Assembly: GCA_036426205.1 (NCBI GenBank) | Contig: WSYH01002486.1 | Coordinates: forward strand, 1 to 64,000 | DNA length: 64,000 bases | Reading direction: 5' to 3' | Origin: Ascaphus truei | Taxonomy: Eukaryota; Chordata; Amphibia; Anura; Ascaphidae | In this document: piece by piece, positions 23,181 to 35,050 of the stretch | Layout of the letters: every line of letters begins with the position of its first letter | How positions within the stretch are numbered: position 1 is the first letter of the stretch | Program-made: the position numbers and the translations under genes | Notes under the pieces: generated by a model | What the model saw: only the letters and a program-made list of their open reading frames with translations | Told to the model about the DNA's origin: nothing | Databases searched by the model: none

Positions 23181-25880
23181 CTATATTTATTAATAGCCAC
23201 CACTAATATGTCATAAAATGAATACATTATTGTTACAAAAATTGAAGCACTAAGTGACTTTGCTGGACTCTTGATAAGACACAAAAACATAAATCATAAA
23301 AACTAAAATGTAGTATTATGAACGGGAAAAGGGGAAATACAGAGTGAATTGCTGGACCTCAATGGGCATCACTTTCAGCATTACAATAAGATGTGGCATC
23401 TATATAAACTGCTGAAACAGATTTGACATGATTTTCAAAATTCTGTCAAATAACTATAATCTCCTCTTCATGGGATTTTAAATGACTAATCCTCTTTGAC
23501 TTTGAGAGGAAGGATTTAAAGTACATCAGTAGTCAAAGCATTATAAAAGTTTGGTTTCTCTGCTTGTGTATCACTTTGTGTATAGGATGCAGGGGAATGA
23601 GAGGCAGAACAAAAGGAGTTGCTGAACTGTGGACTTTAGTTATCTCCAGAGAGTAACCACAATATTTACAACAGAGTCCCCTTTAAAGAGGAGACACTAG
23701 ACACTGCCTGAGGGGTTCAAGCCTGAGAGTAGAGTTGCTTGCCATGGTCTTACAGCCCTTTTTACAAGGAGATTGAGTTGTAGCATGATAGGGATCCACA
23801 ACTTTCCCCCGAATGCAGATGAGAGTTTTACATGTCGCTCTATCTGCAGCAAGAGCTAATCAGGTTATCAGCCCAGAGCTTAAAAAGGCTGCAGCACAAT
23901 TACTTCATCTGCTAGGCAGCTGAGGCTGTAACCTGATTACCTGAGCTGCCAGGCAGCTGCGTTGTGTTTCCTCAGTAACTCAAGTTAGGGGGAAAGCTGG
24001 GCTGGCCCACAATTACAGATATATTGTTACACTGTAACCGTGAGCATGCGGTGACATTGTCCTGTCACAATGAGCAATATAATTTGTACTTCTGTACAAT
24101 ATTTTGTACTTTGTACAGATATTCATAATTATTTATCATTAAAGTGCATGTGCAATAAACCAAAATAGCACTCAAGCCTAATTACAAAAAATGCCAATCA
24201 TACACCATGTACAAATAGATTTATGCACATGACTTTAGTAAGTAATGGTATTACTGCTTCAACAAAGTGATTCTAGTTCTCTGACTGCAACCACTGGAGT
24301 TTTCATGCCACTCAACACAAAACTTTTTTTTGAGGTTAATTCACTATAGGGAGAAAATTCATATGCTCATTTGCATCAATCTTCAAGAGAAAACCTCACA
24401 TATCCCAATCTCCCAAAAGAAAAAAGAATAAACACTTATGAGAATTTAAATTTACAGTACTTACCATAAATGACAAAAATAAAAAGCTTTTGCAGACTGA
24501 GAAGCTATAGTCCACATACTTTAATATGAAAACATGTAAAAGGCTGTATGACGTTTAAACTTTTACTAATTGAGAAAATGTATGTTATTATGCATGTAGG
24601 TGATAAGGACTACTGCATAAGAACCATATAAATGGTGTTTTATTGAAAGCAATCATCCCCTCTGGGACAGTATCTACAAGCCACAAAATGTTTTAGAGGT
24701 TATTAAATACCTGTGCTACCCTTCTTTATTTTCCTAGGTGTATTAATATGTGTATACTACGGTGTGAGTCCACCTCTCCTGTGCAGAGAGATAATATTCA
24801 GCTGGCGAGAAACAAGGCTGGGATCAGACAATACAGCAGGACACATATTTTATGAGTAACAGTACTTTTTAATTAGAGAACACAGAAATCTCATAAAGTG
24901 GTTCTCAGAATCGGAGGACCATGAACAATACTTATGGCAATCGTACCGAGAGAATAGTAATGAAACCCACTGAGCAATTGTCCCACAGTGTTTCTTTCTT
25001 AGGCCCGATGGCCCATGTTCTAAATAAAAGGCCCACTGTTTCTGCTGGCACAGCGTTGGAGCTCATGTAGTTAATTAATAGTTGCAGGTCTGCTATGTCA
25101 CAAAGAATGGCGGTAGCTGTTTACGTTGAAAAGATACTAATGTGTGGTAGGGGCAATCGCCTGGATGCGTTTTCACTTGGTCTACTTACAGCTTTAGAAC
25201 CCCAACGTCCATGGGTTCCCTTTCATCATGTGACGTACCCTCCTGGATTGTATTCACTATTTCTGGTACGTGCTGTTCTGCCAGAATGGCAGGGCTGTGC
25301 CACCATGCTGTATAACTCACTGGGCTCCTCGGGACAGGTTCTCTCTTTCTCCTTGCAAGTCTCTCCCCTTCTTCACATGCTCCTCCCAACCGCTATCTCT
25401 CGTCACTCCTATTTCAATTATGTAATCCTTCTTGGTATTCTATAATCTCAGACCTTTCTTTGGTTCATAGCAATTGGCCAGAAGGCATGCCCAATTTATG
25501 TGTGGTAATAGAGGTGTTACAACAGTAATAGCCTGTCAGATTTTAATTTATTGATTCACTTAATTGGATGAATGAGAGTACCTAGGACTACCATATTGTA
25601 TGTTCGAGTTTTATTCTGATGTCCTCTTTAAAGGCCAAGGGAAAGTGTCCAGATTTAATTTTGGCAAAGAGGCTGGGCAATCACCTACCACCTAAAATCT
25701 GTACCAAACAAATAGAGATGTAGCATGACCTACCTTCCCTTTTCAGAAAGGTGGCAGCCGTGGGCAGCTGCAGCAGCTCCATGTGTAGCCCCCAGATGTC
25801 CATGGCTGCTCTCCCCACAGCTGGTGATTGCTGTGGTCTATTTCTACCTGGCAATGCCCAGCAGTGTTATCCATTGAACA
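23181..25880. other. intergenic DNA, no gene recognised
   Basis: Contains a G/C-richer block at about 23700-24060 with GCTAGGCAGCTGAGGC / GCCAGGCAGCTGCG direct repeats, possibly an old LTR. 24700-25500 lacks motifs. Open frame 25095-25445 (116 codons) shows no domain and is not called as a gene. Confidence 0.35.
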
Positions 25881-25885
25881 GACTA

Positions 25886-26217
25886 CAGGCATACTCCGCA
25901 TTAACGTACGCAATGGGTCCAGAGCATGTATGTAAAGCGAAAAAGTACTTAAAGTGAAGCACAACCTTTTTTCCACTTTACAATGCATGTACTGTACTGC
26001 AATCATCATATACGTGCACAACTGATGTAAATAACGCATTTGTAACAGGCTCTATAGTCTCCCCGCTTGCACACATCTTCAGTACAGGTAGGGAGCCGGT
26101 ATTGCGGTTCAGGACGTGCTGACAGGCGTATGCGTGAGCTACCGTTTGCCTATTGAGCGATATGTCCTTACTTGCGAGTGTACTTAAAATGAGTGTCCTT
26201 AAAGCGGGGTATGCCTG
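25886..26217. mobile_element. Tc1/mariner-type MITE
   Basis: Starts CAGGCATACTCCGC and ends with the complement of CAGGCATACCCCGC (13 of 14 bases). It is flanked on both sides by TA (25884-25885 and 26218-26219), the target duplication of Tc1/mariner elements. It also has an inner complementary pair (GTACTTAAAGTG near the left, GTACTTAAAATG near the right, in direct orientation). No transposase. It belongs to a MITE family I recognise as widespread in frogs and fishes. Confidence 0.75.
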
Positions 26218-26749
26218 TACAGTACATCTGTATCTTGTAAGAGGTTGGTCTTGGAAGGTTGTTGGCAGATGACAACCTATAGTGTGCATGCATTAAAGAC
26301 TGACTGGAGTAGGGAATGTGTGTACCGAGCATGATATAACATGGTTGCATTACCCCTACACCACATACCCCACTCTCTCCTTTCCCAGAATTGTAGCCCC
26401 CTTAAACTCTTACTTTCCTTCCAGAATTGCCTCCTTCTTCCTCGTCTTCAGTGTGCACGTATGGGAAATGGTGTGGATGAGTGAGCGACAAATGGAATAA
26501 ATAATAATTTATAGGTCTTGTGTATATTTGTAAGAATAAAGCTTGTATTTGCTGTGTGGGGGAGTGGTGAGTCTAGTGCAGACCTACTTTTATTGCACAG
26601 ACAGACTAATACATTTGATTTCAGCTGGATATCTACCTTTAAAGTCACAGGTGTTCCTTAGCCTTGTGCTAGCAAATTTCTGAAAGCAGGGTCTACCCAT
26701 CCCCTCCTTCTCTGGAACTCTGCTTTCCTTACTATGGGACTTCATATTT

Positions 26750-28380
26750 ATTTATTTATTAAATGTTTTACCAGGAAGTAATACATTGAGAGTTTCCTCT
26801 CGTTTTCAAGTATGTCCTGGGCACAGAGTTATGATGACAGATACATGGTTATAAATACATGGTTATGTAGCCATGCCTGGTTTGGCTACCAGTCTGCCCT
26901 CCCTGACATGCAAGCCCTGATAACAGTGCAGGCAGTGTCAGGGCCAATCCTGGGATTTCCACAGTAAGCAGCTTTATTGAGTGGCAGGGGAGGAGGTGGG
27001 CTAAGACCTGTGTGCTGCCCAATGCTGGACTCAGATCATGGACATTCCCCCTCTGTGCTTTAGTGGCTGCACACTTAAATTTAAACAGTGTCTCTTCCCC
27101 TGAAAGAGACAGGGAGTCACGCAGAGGTGTGTTGGGATCTGACACCTACTGTCCCCTCCCTTTTGGGGAGTGAGGTGTGATACCTTACCCCTTACTCTAT
27201 TAGGGAGTCAGGGAACTGACCCAGGTGCCCTTGGCCTGGGGTGGAAGTCCAGGGACCATCCTCAGGGTGAAACACAAGAAGTGTGCTGTGCAGTATATGC
27301 TGTGTATGCTGTTGTAGAATAAATTGTTCCTGTGTTTTATAATACTCCTGCCTGGTGTGCAATCTATCAGGGGGAGTGGAAGTAAGTTCTCCTGCACGGA
27401 TCTTCTCCACATCCCTGAGCCTGTAGCAGGTGGCGGCGCTGTACCATGTGAGATATGATCAGTCATCTACCCCAGAAGCCTGTCCTGTCTTCCCCAATGA
27501 CACTGGCGGAAATCTCAGCATCCTGTGGACCAGCAGGTAACCAGCACAACACCACTAGTGGTAGAGTGATCTCTCAGAGGGTGGGGGAAACACCGTTAAA
27601 GTTACATTAGGTGAACAGGGTTATACATTATATATTAAGAAATTGCATTACATTAGGTGAAAAGGGTTATACATTATATATGAAGACATTGTATGCACAG
27701 TTAAAGATAAAATAAGTTATAGGCATACAGTATGTAACAGTTACAGACCAAATTAAAATGTGAGAAAGCTTTAGTTTTAAAATAACTTAGACGGCTTTGA
27801 TAGTCTCAGGTAGATTGTTCCAGTTGTGGGCTGCACGGTAACAGAAGGCGGAGTGGCCGGATACTTTGTTGAACCTTGGGACCATGAAAAGTCCCATAGA
27901 GTCAGATCTCAGGTGATAAGTACTGCGTGTGGTAGGAGTGAGGAGCTTGTTCACATACAGGGGTAGCTTGCCAAGAAGTATTTGAAGTCAAGACAGGAGT
28001 CATGAACTTTGCGCCTAGAGTAAAGTGATGGCTGATCTAGTTCTTTGAGCATTTTACAGTGATGTGTGTTGTAGTTACATTGAAGGACAAAGCGGCATAT
28101 TGAAGTGTAGAGGGTGTCTAGTTTGCTAAGGTGAGTTTGGGGTGCTGAGCAATATACTATGTCCCCATAGTCTATAATTGGTATTAGCATCTGCGCTTTC
28201 TGCGGGCTTAAGGAGGATTTGTTCCTATAAAGTACACCAAGTTTGGCATCGGTTTTGGATGTCAGGGTATCAATGTGCATCCCAAATGTTAAGTGGCAGT
28301 CAAACCATATGCCCAGATATTTGAAACTAGTGATAGGGTTGGTAGTGATAGAATTAGAGTTGGTTCTTATCTGAAGCTAC
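26750..28380 (-). pseudogene. LINE 3' end (minus strand), split by an LTR insertion
   Basis: Minus-strand 3' part of a CR1/Rex1-like non-LTR element. The tail at 26750-26865 reads AAATGTTTTACCAGGAAGTA then TGAGAGTTTCCTCTCG. The element resumes after the LTR at 27607. The open frame 27951-28280 (109 codons) contains LGVLYRNKSSLSP, then LIPIIDYGDIVY, then HLSKLDTLY and ICRFVLQC. These are the conserved block after the RT catalytic core in such LINEs. No catalytic ADD motif remains. A second, independent copy of only the tail is at 28383-28505. Confidence 0.75.
26866..27606 (+). mobile_element. solo LTR nested in a LINE
   Basis: Begins TGTAGCCATG and ends GTTACA. It splits a LINE whose two halves lie on either side. 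It carries a variant of the recurrent LTR motif (TGGCGGCGCTG, 27431-27441) about 165 bp before its end, and GACCAGCAGGTAACCAGCAC like the other LTRs. A clean target duplication is not obvious: GGTTA on the left, TTAGG on the right. The ends may be off by a few bases. Confidence 0.65.
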
Positions 28381-28382
28381 AT

Positions 28383-28505
28383 TATTTTATATATTTATTT
28401 ATAAAATGTTTTACCAGGAAGTAATACATTGAGAGTTACCTCTCGTTTTCAAGTATGTCCTCGGCATAGAGTTGTGATGACAAATAATACATGATTACAA
28501 ATTAT
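28383..28505 (-). mobile_element. LINE 3' tail, second truncated copy
   Basis: Repeats AAATGTTTTACCAGGAAGTA and TGAGAGTTACCTCTCG from 26760-26810, and stops after about 120 bases. This is typical 5' truncation. Confidence 0.75.
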
Positions 28506-29905
28506 TGGCAGCTTTAGAAATTTAGCCTTGTTCCCAAATACCATTTTGTTACCGTCATGTCAGTGTGCCTGCACTACTCTACATAAATGTTGACGAATAA
28601 GTGAAAGATCAGTTAATCAATTCAATAAACTGTTATCAGATCTTTAATTTTATTTCCTTAGTATATACACAGATAAAGCTACATTTTAATACACGTGTCC
28701 CTCTTACTTATACACATTTTTTCTGATCTGGCCTCTTTATAAAACTAGTTGAATAGCACTGATGTTCTATTCAGTTCAATTTCTGATGCTTTAAGCCTGC
28801 ATTTCTAGTTCACAATATAATTTGAAGACTAGTGTTTATCATATGCTTCCTTGTACTACTGTAAGTCTTCAAATGAATCTATATTCCCTTTTCAAGGGTC
28901 AATAATGTAATATTGGATTTCATAAGCATATTTTTACACAAAAATTATAAATAATCAGATTACAGGGATTTTCTTTTACTTTTTCTTCAACCAAACAGCA
29001 GCAAAATATGACCTTTATCCTAGTTGTTCTCTGTGCTAAAAATATCTGGCAATTCAGGCATGATGTCTTGTTTAAAATGTGTTGATCACACTTTCAAGAA
29101 CATCTACAGACAACCAATCAACTGTTTGTAGAGCAAAGGTTATTAACACGCAGACTTTGATAGAGAAAGTCTTGCAGAATAAATATTGACTTACTATGCT
29201 CAAATTTCCTCACATTGTTTAGCCCATGCAAATGTCAACATCAACACTCAAGTTTACATTTCTAAATATATTTTTTCGTTAGCCTTTTACTGCCAGGGAC
29301 TGATAGCAAAGGGGGTCATGGGATCTCTCTAAATAGGTTGATGTCTGTTTTAAAACCATGTTCCTGTAAATCTGAAATTACTCTGTGCCCAGATCATATT
29401 GACAGTTTACTCAATATAACACTAGGTCTAAATTATATGGCTACTCATGCACACTCAGTTCAGAAGCTGTCAGATCAATTACTGTATACAGTGTGCCCAT
29501 TTGTAACTGAATTATTGCACACGTTTCACATCTGCCTGCTGAAAAGTTTCCAGAACTTGCTTTATGATAAGCAATGAGTAGGTACAGTTTGTTTATTTAC
29601 AATATACCTTATACAGTATTAGGTAAACGGACACTCTGTGCTTGTCCTTGTACACAAGCACAAATCAATTACGTCACACTGCTATAAATATTTGCTCAGT
29701 TGTGTTAACTACTTCTTATCTCACATTTTAGACTTGCAGCTCAGTGTTGATTAAAACATCCTGTGTCCTTTTACACATGTTTTATATAATAGTTATCAAA
29801 TGTAATGTATTATATATAATATGTGGAAGAACATGAAACCAATGGCTACAATAAATAGCAAGATGTTACATAGTAATAGGCACTCTTCATAACATAATGT
29901 ACAGT
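28506..29905. other. AT-rich DNA, no gene recognised
   Basis: Open frame 29338-29577 (79 codons) has no recognisable motif. No repeat ends seen. Confidence 0.4.
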
Positions 29906-29909
29906 AGGC

Positions 29910-31300
29910 ACTGTCGATTGGTTGGTCCGCCGTCCAGATACAAAAAACACCAAACAACTCACCGGGTGTTAGAAAAATAAAAAAAGTTTATTAGGTTACA
30001 TATTAAAAAAAAAAAAAAAAAAAAACATACCAGGGACAGAACAGGGACAAAAATCTCTCCCACGTGTTTCACGTACACATATCGCTTTCTCAAGGAGTTT
30101 GTAGGAGTAATTGCAAAGGTGGATAATATAACCCCTCCTATGGAAGTGATCACATCTGATGTTAATGAAAAAATGTTGAACATGTGGTAGTAATAGTCCC
30201 CAATTGAATTTCATCTAATTAGCATATATATCACGCTGGAGATCGTACAAAGTGTATTTTTAAACAACAAACATGGATTAAAACCCACTAAATTGGTGTG
30301 ATTAGTTCAGATCTGAGGTCAAATAATGATTGGATAACATAATGATTTTTAGTATAAAGTCTATAGTGCAAAAGCAGGTATTATTGCTCAAGCAGCAATC
30401 AAAACAGAGCTGTTGATAGAAAACCATACAGCTGAGTGAATATGTCATATGCAATCTCATTGGGTGCGACCTCGTGTGTTAGAACCAATCACACACACCA
30501 TAGTACGACTTAAAGTATCCAAACATACAATGTAGATACATGGCAAAAAGACTGATTATACTACAAAGTTACATGAGTGGCAGAATTTCTAATAGAGTTA
30601 ATCTCTGTATATATTGTGATATTTACATAGAAACTATGTGTCAGTTGATCCGATGGAGGAGTTTACTCTCCAAATAAACAACCAGCATGTCCTCATATCA
30701 CTGAGAGCATTATTAAAAGCTGAATACAAAGATCGTTAACTCACTAAACCATTTAGTTTGAATTCATTAGTGACCTGTTGTTAAATAGCTTGTCCTCAAA
30801 TCTTAGAATGCATTAAACAATTATGACCTTTAAGTCTAAAACAAATGATCATAGCTAACCTAAATATGAGAAATATATCTGTACTATTATCATGACATCA
30901 TAACATCAAATGAAATCATATCATGTAGTAGAATAGCAACCAAACAGCAACAGTATTGCAACACAAAACACAGTCATAAAATCCTAAATTGTAGAATGAA
31001 TATATTCATTATTATGTAAATGGCTATAGAGCATATTTTTAGTATTATAAATAGATGGTTGTAGCCATATAATATAATAGATTTAAATGGATTGATGTGT
31101 TAAACTTAAAGGAAGCATTTAACATCCCATTCCGAGTTTAACCCCTTAGGAATCAGGGTATCGAGGGAAAATATCCAAAAAGCTTCCATTTAATAAAGAG
31201 CATTAGTCATATCACCTCCTCTAATGTGAACTTTGATGTGTTCTATTGCAGTAAATTCAAGGTGAGTTAAAGAACCTTGCTGGCATTCACTGGAGAGAGT
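29910..31300 (-). pseudogene. Penelope-like element, C-terminal and 3' part (minus strand)
   Basis: On the minus strand 31300-31106 encodes the end of a Penelope-like (PLE) protein. It reads GSLTHLEFTAIEHI, then VHIRGGDMTNALY, one in-frame TAA at about 31190, then MEAFWIFSLDTLIPKGLNSE, ending with CFL and a stop at 31106-31108. The FWIFSLDTL..P.GLN signature is the conserved end of the GIY-YIG-bearing vertebrate PLE proteins. PLEs copy themselves with an RT joined to a GIY-YIG nuclease. Neither full domain is present here. The 3' region down to about 29930 includes an A-tract (30005-30025 as read on the plus strand) and the CACGTGTTTCACGTAC / CGCTTTCTCAAGGAG phrase common in frog repeat tails. 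The coding part is cut on its 5' side by an LTR near 31300. Confidence 0.75.
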
Positions 31301-32334
31301 GGAGAGTAGCGGCGGCCATTACATTGTCATGCATGCGCAGCACAGATCGCGTACACAGCCCCAATGTTAAAGAGGGCCATAGAGGACTACAGCCCCCAGA
31401 ATGCACAGAGGCAGACAGGTCACCTGATGCCAGGGAGCCAATTAGGCTTGCAGCTTCTCCTGCTGGAGAAAGATACATTGTTGGGCACAGACTATGCAAG
31501 TCAGTTGGTGCTGGGATAAGGTAGGGGAAGGTAGTGTGTAGGGAGCAAGTGGCTTCTTACACTAGGCCAGGTTACCCCCTAGGCCCCAGCTAGGCCCAAC
31601 TCCCCTTTTTAGTTTGTGGCTGTTCTAGGGAAGGCCCCTGCAGTTAGGGACTTTGCCCTGTTAGCAGTCAGTTTAGTCAGGGACACAGCTGCAGTGCTGG
31701 GTGCTCTGACAAGAAGGGTCAGTGTTGCAGGGAATCATTCTCTGCAGAGCAGAGACCGAGACTGTCTGAGTGGTGAGGTCCTCAGAGGGAGGCCATCCAA
31801 CAGGAGGAGGGCGCCATCATTGAGGCTTTGGCGCTGGGCACAGACGGGTCCTCTTCCATTGTTCTGTGGTACCCGGGTGCCTGAGCACCGGGCAGCTATC
31901 ATCCAAATCACCAAGTGCACCACCTATACACTTCATCTTAGTGGGCAGCGCTGTTCCACACTTGGGGGGGTTGTGGAACTCTTGTGACTTTGGGTACAAG
32001 GACTTTGGGAATACTGTATGGGGTTATCACCCATGAGGAGCAGTGTTACAGGATGACACTGAAGGTTGCTGTTGATGTCATATTGTTGATGTATGCTGTA
32101 TTGTGTTTATCTGCCCTTATAGTAAACCTGGTTTATGTATACCTTTGGTGTATGTGGTTAATATATGTGGGTCCTTCTATATATATATAGGGGTCATTCT
32201 ACCCATAGAATCCTACACAGGTGGAGGCGCTGTTTGTGTAAGATCGTTCCAGAGGATACACCCCAGGCTCTCACTGGCGGAGGTTCAGGCCTCCTGTGCA
32301 CCTGACAGGTAAAAGCACCACACACCTGGTAACA
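31300..32334 (+). mobile_element. LTR inserted in a Penelope-like element
   Basis: Related to the other LTRs here. GCATGCGCA is at 31331-31339. A leader resembling 62450-62520 has the words GTGTAGGGAGCAAGTGGCT and TAGGCCCCAG. TGGAGGCGCTG is at 32222-32232, about 100 bp from the presumed end GGTAACA (32334). The 5' limit is approximate: the Penelope-like reading frame runs to about 31300 and the LTR text starts there. Two open frames of 123 and 69 codons inside have no domains. Confidence 0.62.
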
Positions 32335-32581
32335 TACATATAGGTTCCCCTTCACATGCACTCTATCTGCAACTGGGGGGGGGGGGAATATGTTTTACAT
32401 ATGTGTGTGTATATATATATATATATACATACACACATTACAAGTACATTTTAGACATACAACTATTAATTGTCACTGTGGTTACCTCAAGCCTTACAAT
32501 AGGGAACCTAGATAGCCACATTGGAAATTAATGATAAGCTATAATTGACAAAAATGTGGCCATGTTTTTTTTTTTTTTTAA

Positions 32582-33014
32582 ATACAGGATTGGTACCACA
32601 GGCCAGTGGGGACCCCGACGCTCACGGGGACCACCCGAGGACCCCCAGATGTCCACGGGACACCTGAGGACCAAAGAAAACCTGCGGGGAAGAACCGGGG
32701 GCCCCACAGCTGTGGGGGCCCCGGGACCCCTGGGACCACACTAGGGCCCCTAGGGCCCCATGGGAACCACCCAAGGTCCCCCAAACACCTGTGGGGATTA
32801 CATGGGACCACCAGACACCAACAGGGACCATCTGTGGACCTTGTTTCAGCCAACAGACACCCTCGGGGACAACCTGGAGGCCACAGAGCCTAGAGGGGAC
32901 CACCCGAGGGCCCCCAGACACCCGTGGGTACCCCCCAGGGTGCACTGTGGGAACTGCTGACACCCGTGGGGACAACCCAGGAACCTCCTGTTGGCCTGTT
33001 GTATTAATCCTGTG
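32582..33014. repeat. GC-rich minisatellite bounded by inverted repeats (copy 2)
   Basis: Same structure as 20082-20441. The left boundary is ATACAGGATTGGTACCACAG with GGCC, the right boundary GGCCTGTTGTATTAATCCTG, imperfect reverse complements. Tandem units of about 30 bp are rich in GGGGACCACCCGAGG. It is preceded by a T-run and the hairpin at 32471-32524. Open frames on both strands (up to 117 codons) are period artefacts. Confidence 0.78.
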
Positions 33015-33205
33015 TGTAAAATAAATAAATAATGGTTCTATGTGGGGCCGCAGGGTGGGTGGGTTGTGTATTGTTGTTTATTAAATATTGTAATGGTTTA
33101 TTAGGGGCTTAGGAGGTGGGTGGGACTGTTGTGTGTATTTTTTTCATTGTGGGTAATATCCCCAAGGATGGGTGTTTAGACCTAACGGGTGGGTAGTATT
33201 GTATT

Positions 33206-33480
33206 GTATTGTATGTCTTTATTTATATAGCGCCTTTAATGTACATAGCGCTTCACAGTAGTAATACATGTGGTAATCAAATAAATAACAGATAATATAA
33301 ATAACAGATCATGGGAATAAGTGCTTTAGACATAAAAGTAACATTTCGGAAGAGGAGTCCCTGCCCCGAGGAGCTTACAGTCTAATTGGTAGGTAGGTAG
33401 AACGTACAGAGACAGTAGGAGGGAGTTCTGGTAAGTGCGTCTGCAGGGGGCCAAGCTTTATGTATCGTGTTGAGAATATC
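33206..33480 (-). mobile_element. LINE/SINE 3' tail
   Basis: GTATTGTATTGTATG is followed by TCTTTATTTATATAGCGC, then ACATAGCGCTTCACAG, and later GGAGCTTACAGTCTAAT. As read on the minus strand this is a familiar amphibian retroposon tail ending ...GCGCTATATAAATAAAGA. It interrupts the composite repeat that continues on both sides (33160-33200 and 33481 onward). Confidence 0.6.
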
Positions 33481-33836
33481 CACAGTGGGTAGTGGGGGAG
33501 GTTGGGTTAACCCCTTAATTACTATAGCGGTTACTAACCGTTAAGGTGATGAAAGGGTTAGGGGACATTAGATTGTCTTTTTTAATTGTTCTGTATTGTT
33601 TGTAGCAAAGGAGGACATGGACGGTGATGAGGATCAGGACTGCCTTCAGCGTGGCAACCTGGCAAGGGTGAGTGCAAGATTTATTTACTTTATTTATGCT
33701 GCTTAATGGTGTATTTTAAATGGGCAAATGCACTATTATCCATATCTGGATAATAGTATTTTTTACCCTTTGTGTACTGTATGTGTTAAGGGTGGTATAT
33801 TTATTTCAAAGTGTTTATGTATGTATTTTTTGGGGG

Positions 33837-33962
33837 GCACAGTATTGGTACCGCAGGCAAGTGGGGATCCCTGGACACCTGCGGGGACCCCTGTGGGGCC
33901 CCTCAGAAACCCGCGGGGACCACCCGAGGGCCACCGCCGGGCTATAGTACAAATACTGTGCA
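33837..33962. repeat. GC-rich minisatellite bounded by inverted repeats (copy 3, short)
   Basis: GCACAGTATTGGTACCGC on the left and GTACAAATACTGTGCA on the right pair as an inverted repeat. Only about three units lie between them. The upstream blocks (hairpin at 33517, GGAGGACATGGAC, CCATATCTGGATAATA) match those upstream of copy 1, so the whole composite unit is repeated. Confidence 0.72.
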
Positions 33963-34104
33963 TTAATAAAAATTAAGATATTTTATGTATGTTAGGTGGG
34001 TATAGGGGTTGTTGGGGGCAAAGGGGGTGGGTGTGTTGTGTATTGCAATGTTTATTGAGGGTAATTGGGGGCAATTGTCCCCAATAAACATGCTATTGTG
34101 CCTT

Positions 34105-34495
34105 AACCCATTCATTGCCTTAGTGGATAGCCGCTAAGGTAATCAAGCTGCTTTAATGTATTTTTTTAATAGTGTGCAGGAGTAGGGGGTCTCCTGAGCT
34201 GAACCGCTTTGATTTCTGGCTGAGGGACCCCCTGCTTCCCGAGTTACAGGCCCCAGTATGGGGCATCAGATGCCAGTGTCGTCACCATTTTTAAAGCGTG
34301 CGTGACGTGTGACGTAAGTAAGGGAGGAGATACCGGCACCCCATATCTGGCCTGTAACTCGGGAAACAGGGGGTCCCCGAGGCTGAAATCAATGCGGTTC
34401 AGCTCAGGACACCACCTTGCTCCTGCATAATATTAATAAAAATTCTATTAAAGCAGCTTCATTACCATAGCGGCTATCCGCTACGGTAATGAATT
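34105..34495. mobile_element. palindromic MITE, copy 1
   Basis: Long inverted arms. On the left: GGGGGTCTCCTGAGCTGAAC, then GGGACCCCCTGCTTCCCGAG and TTACAGGCCCC. On the right: GGCCTGTAACTCGGGAAACA, then GGGGGTCCCCGAGGCTG and CGGTTCAGCTCAGG. The outer parts are the ATTACC..GGTAAT hairpins at 34113 and 34460. The centre carries GTGACGTGTGACGTAAG. Non-coding. Confidence 0.78.
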
Positions 34496-34514
34496 ATTTT
34501 TTATTGTGATGTGT

Positions 34515-34970
34515 ATTTTGATACTAGTGTAGATGAGCAGTGGGTCTCCTGAGCTGAACCACATTGATCTCATCCTTGGGGACACCCTACTTCATGAGAT
34601 ACAGGCCCCGTTATGGGGTGCCGTATCCCCCTGTAGAATTTAGATACCCCGGTCACGTGTCGAGGGAGATTTAAAAACACAGGGGCTATATCTCAAGAAG
34701 TAGGGCAGGCCTGCACAACTCCAGTCCTCGAGGGCCGCAAACAGGCCAGGTTTTCAGGAAATCCCTACTTCAGTACAGCTGGCTCAATTAGTGCTCAGTC
34801 ATGCTGAGCCACTAATTGAGCCAGCTGTGCTGAAGTAGGGATATCCTGAAAACCTGGCCTGTTTGCAGCCTTCGAGGACTGGAGTTGTTAGGGCCTGAAG
34901 TAGGGGGCCCCGAGGCTGAAACCAATGCGGTTCAGCTCAGGAGACCCCCTACACATGTACACTATTATTC
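34515..34970. mobile_element. palindromic MITE, copy 2, with nested hAT MITE
   Basis: Left arm GTGGGTCTCCTGAGCTGAAC, right arm GCGGTTCAGCTCAGGAGACC. Same family as 34105-34495. The right arm is interrupted by the hAT MITE at 34706-34897. Confidence 0.75.
34706..34897. mobile_element. hAT-type palindromic MITE with 8 bp target duplication
   Basis: Starts CAGGCCTGCACAACTCCAG and ends with the complement of CAGGCCCTAACAACTCCAG. The whole 192 bp folds back, with the centre near GTGCTCAGTCATGCTGAG. It is flanked by a perfect 8 bp duplication AAGTAGGG (34698-34705 and 34898-34905), the length expected of hAT transposition. It belongs to a vertebrate MITE family built on the phrase AACTCCAGTCCTCGAGGGC. 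Confidence 0.92.
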
Positions 34971-35010
34971 AAATGTGTATATATATGCTTTAGATCGCTT
35001 GTAAGAGCCG

Positions 35011-35050
35011 GGGCTGCTATCGTGCTTTAAAAGTTTAAGTGCGATAGCAG
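35011..35050. repeat. small hairpin
   Basis: CTGCTATCGTGCTT and AAGTGCGATAGCAG pair around a short A/T loop. A GC-rich segment with a G-run follows. Confidence 0.6.
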
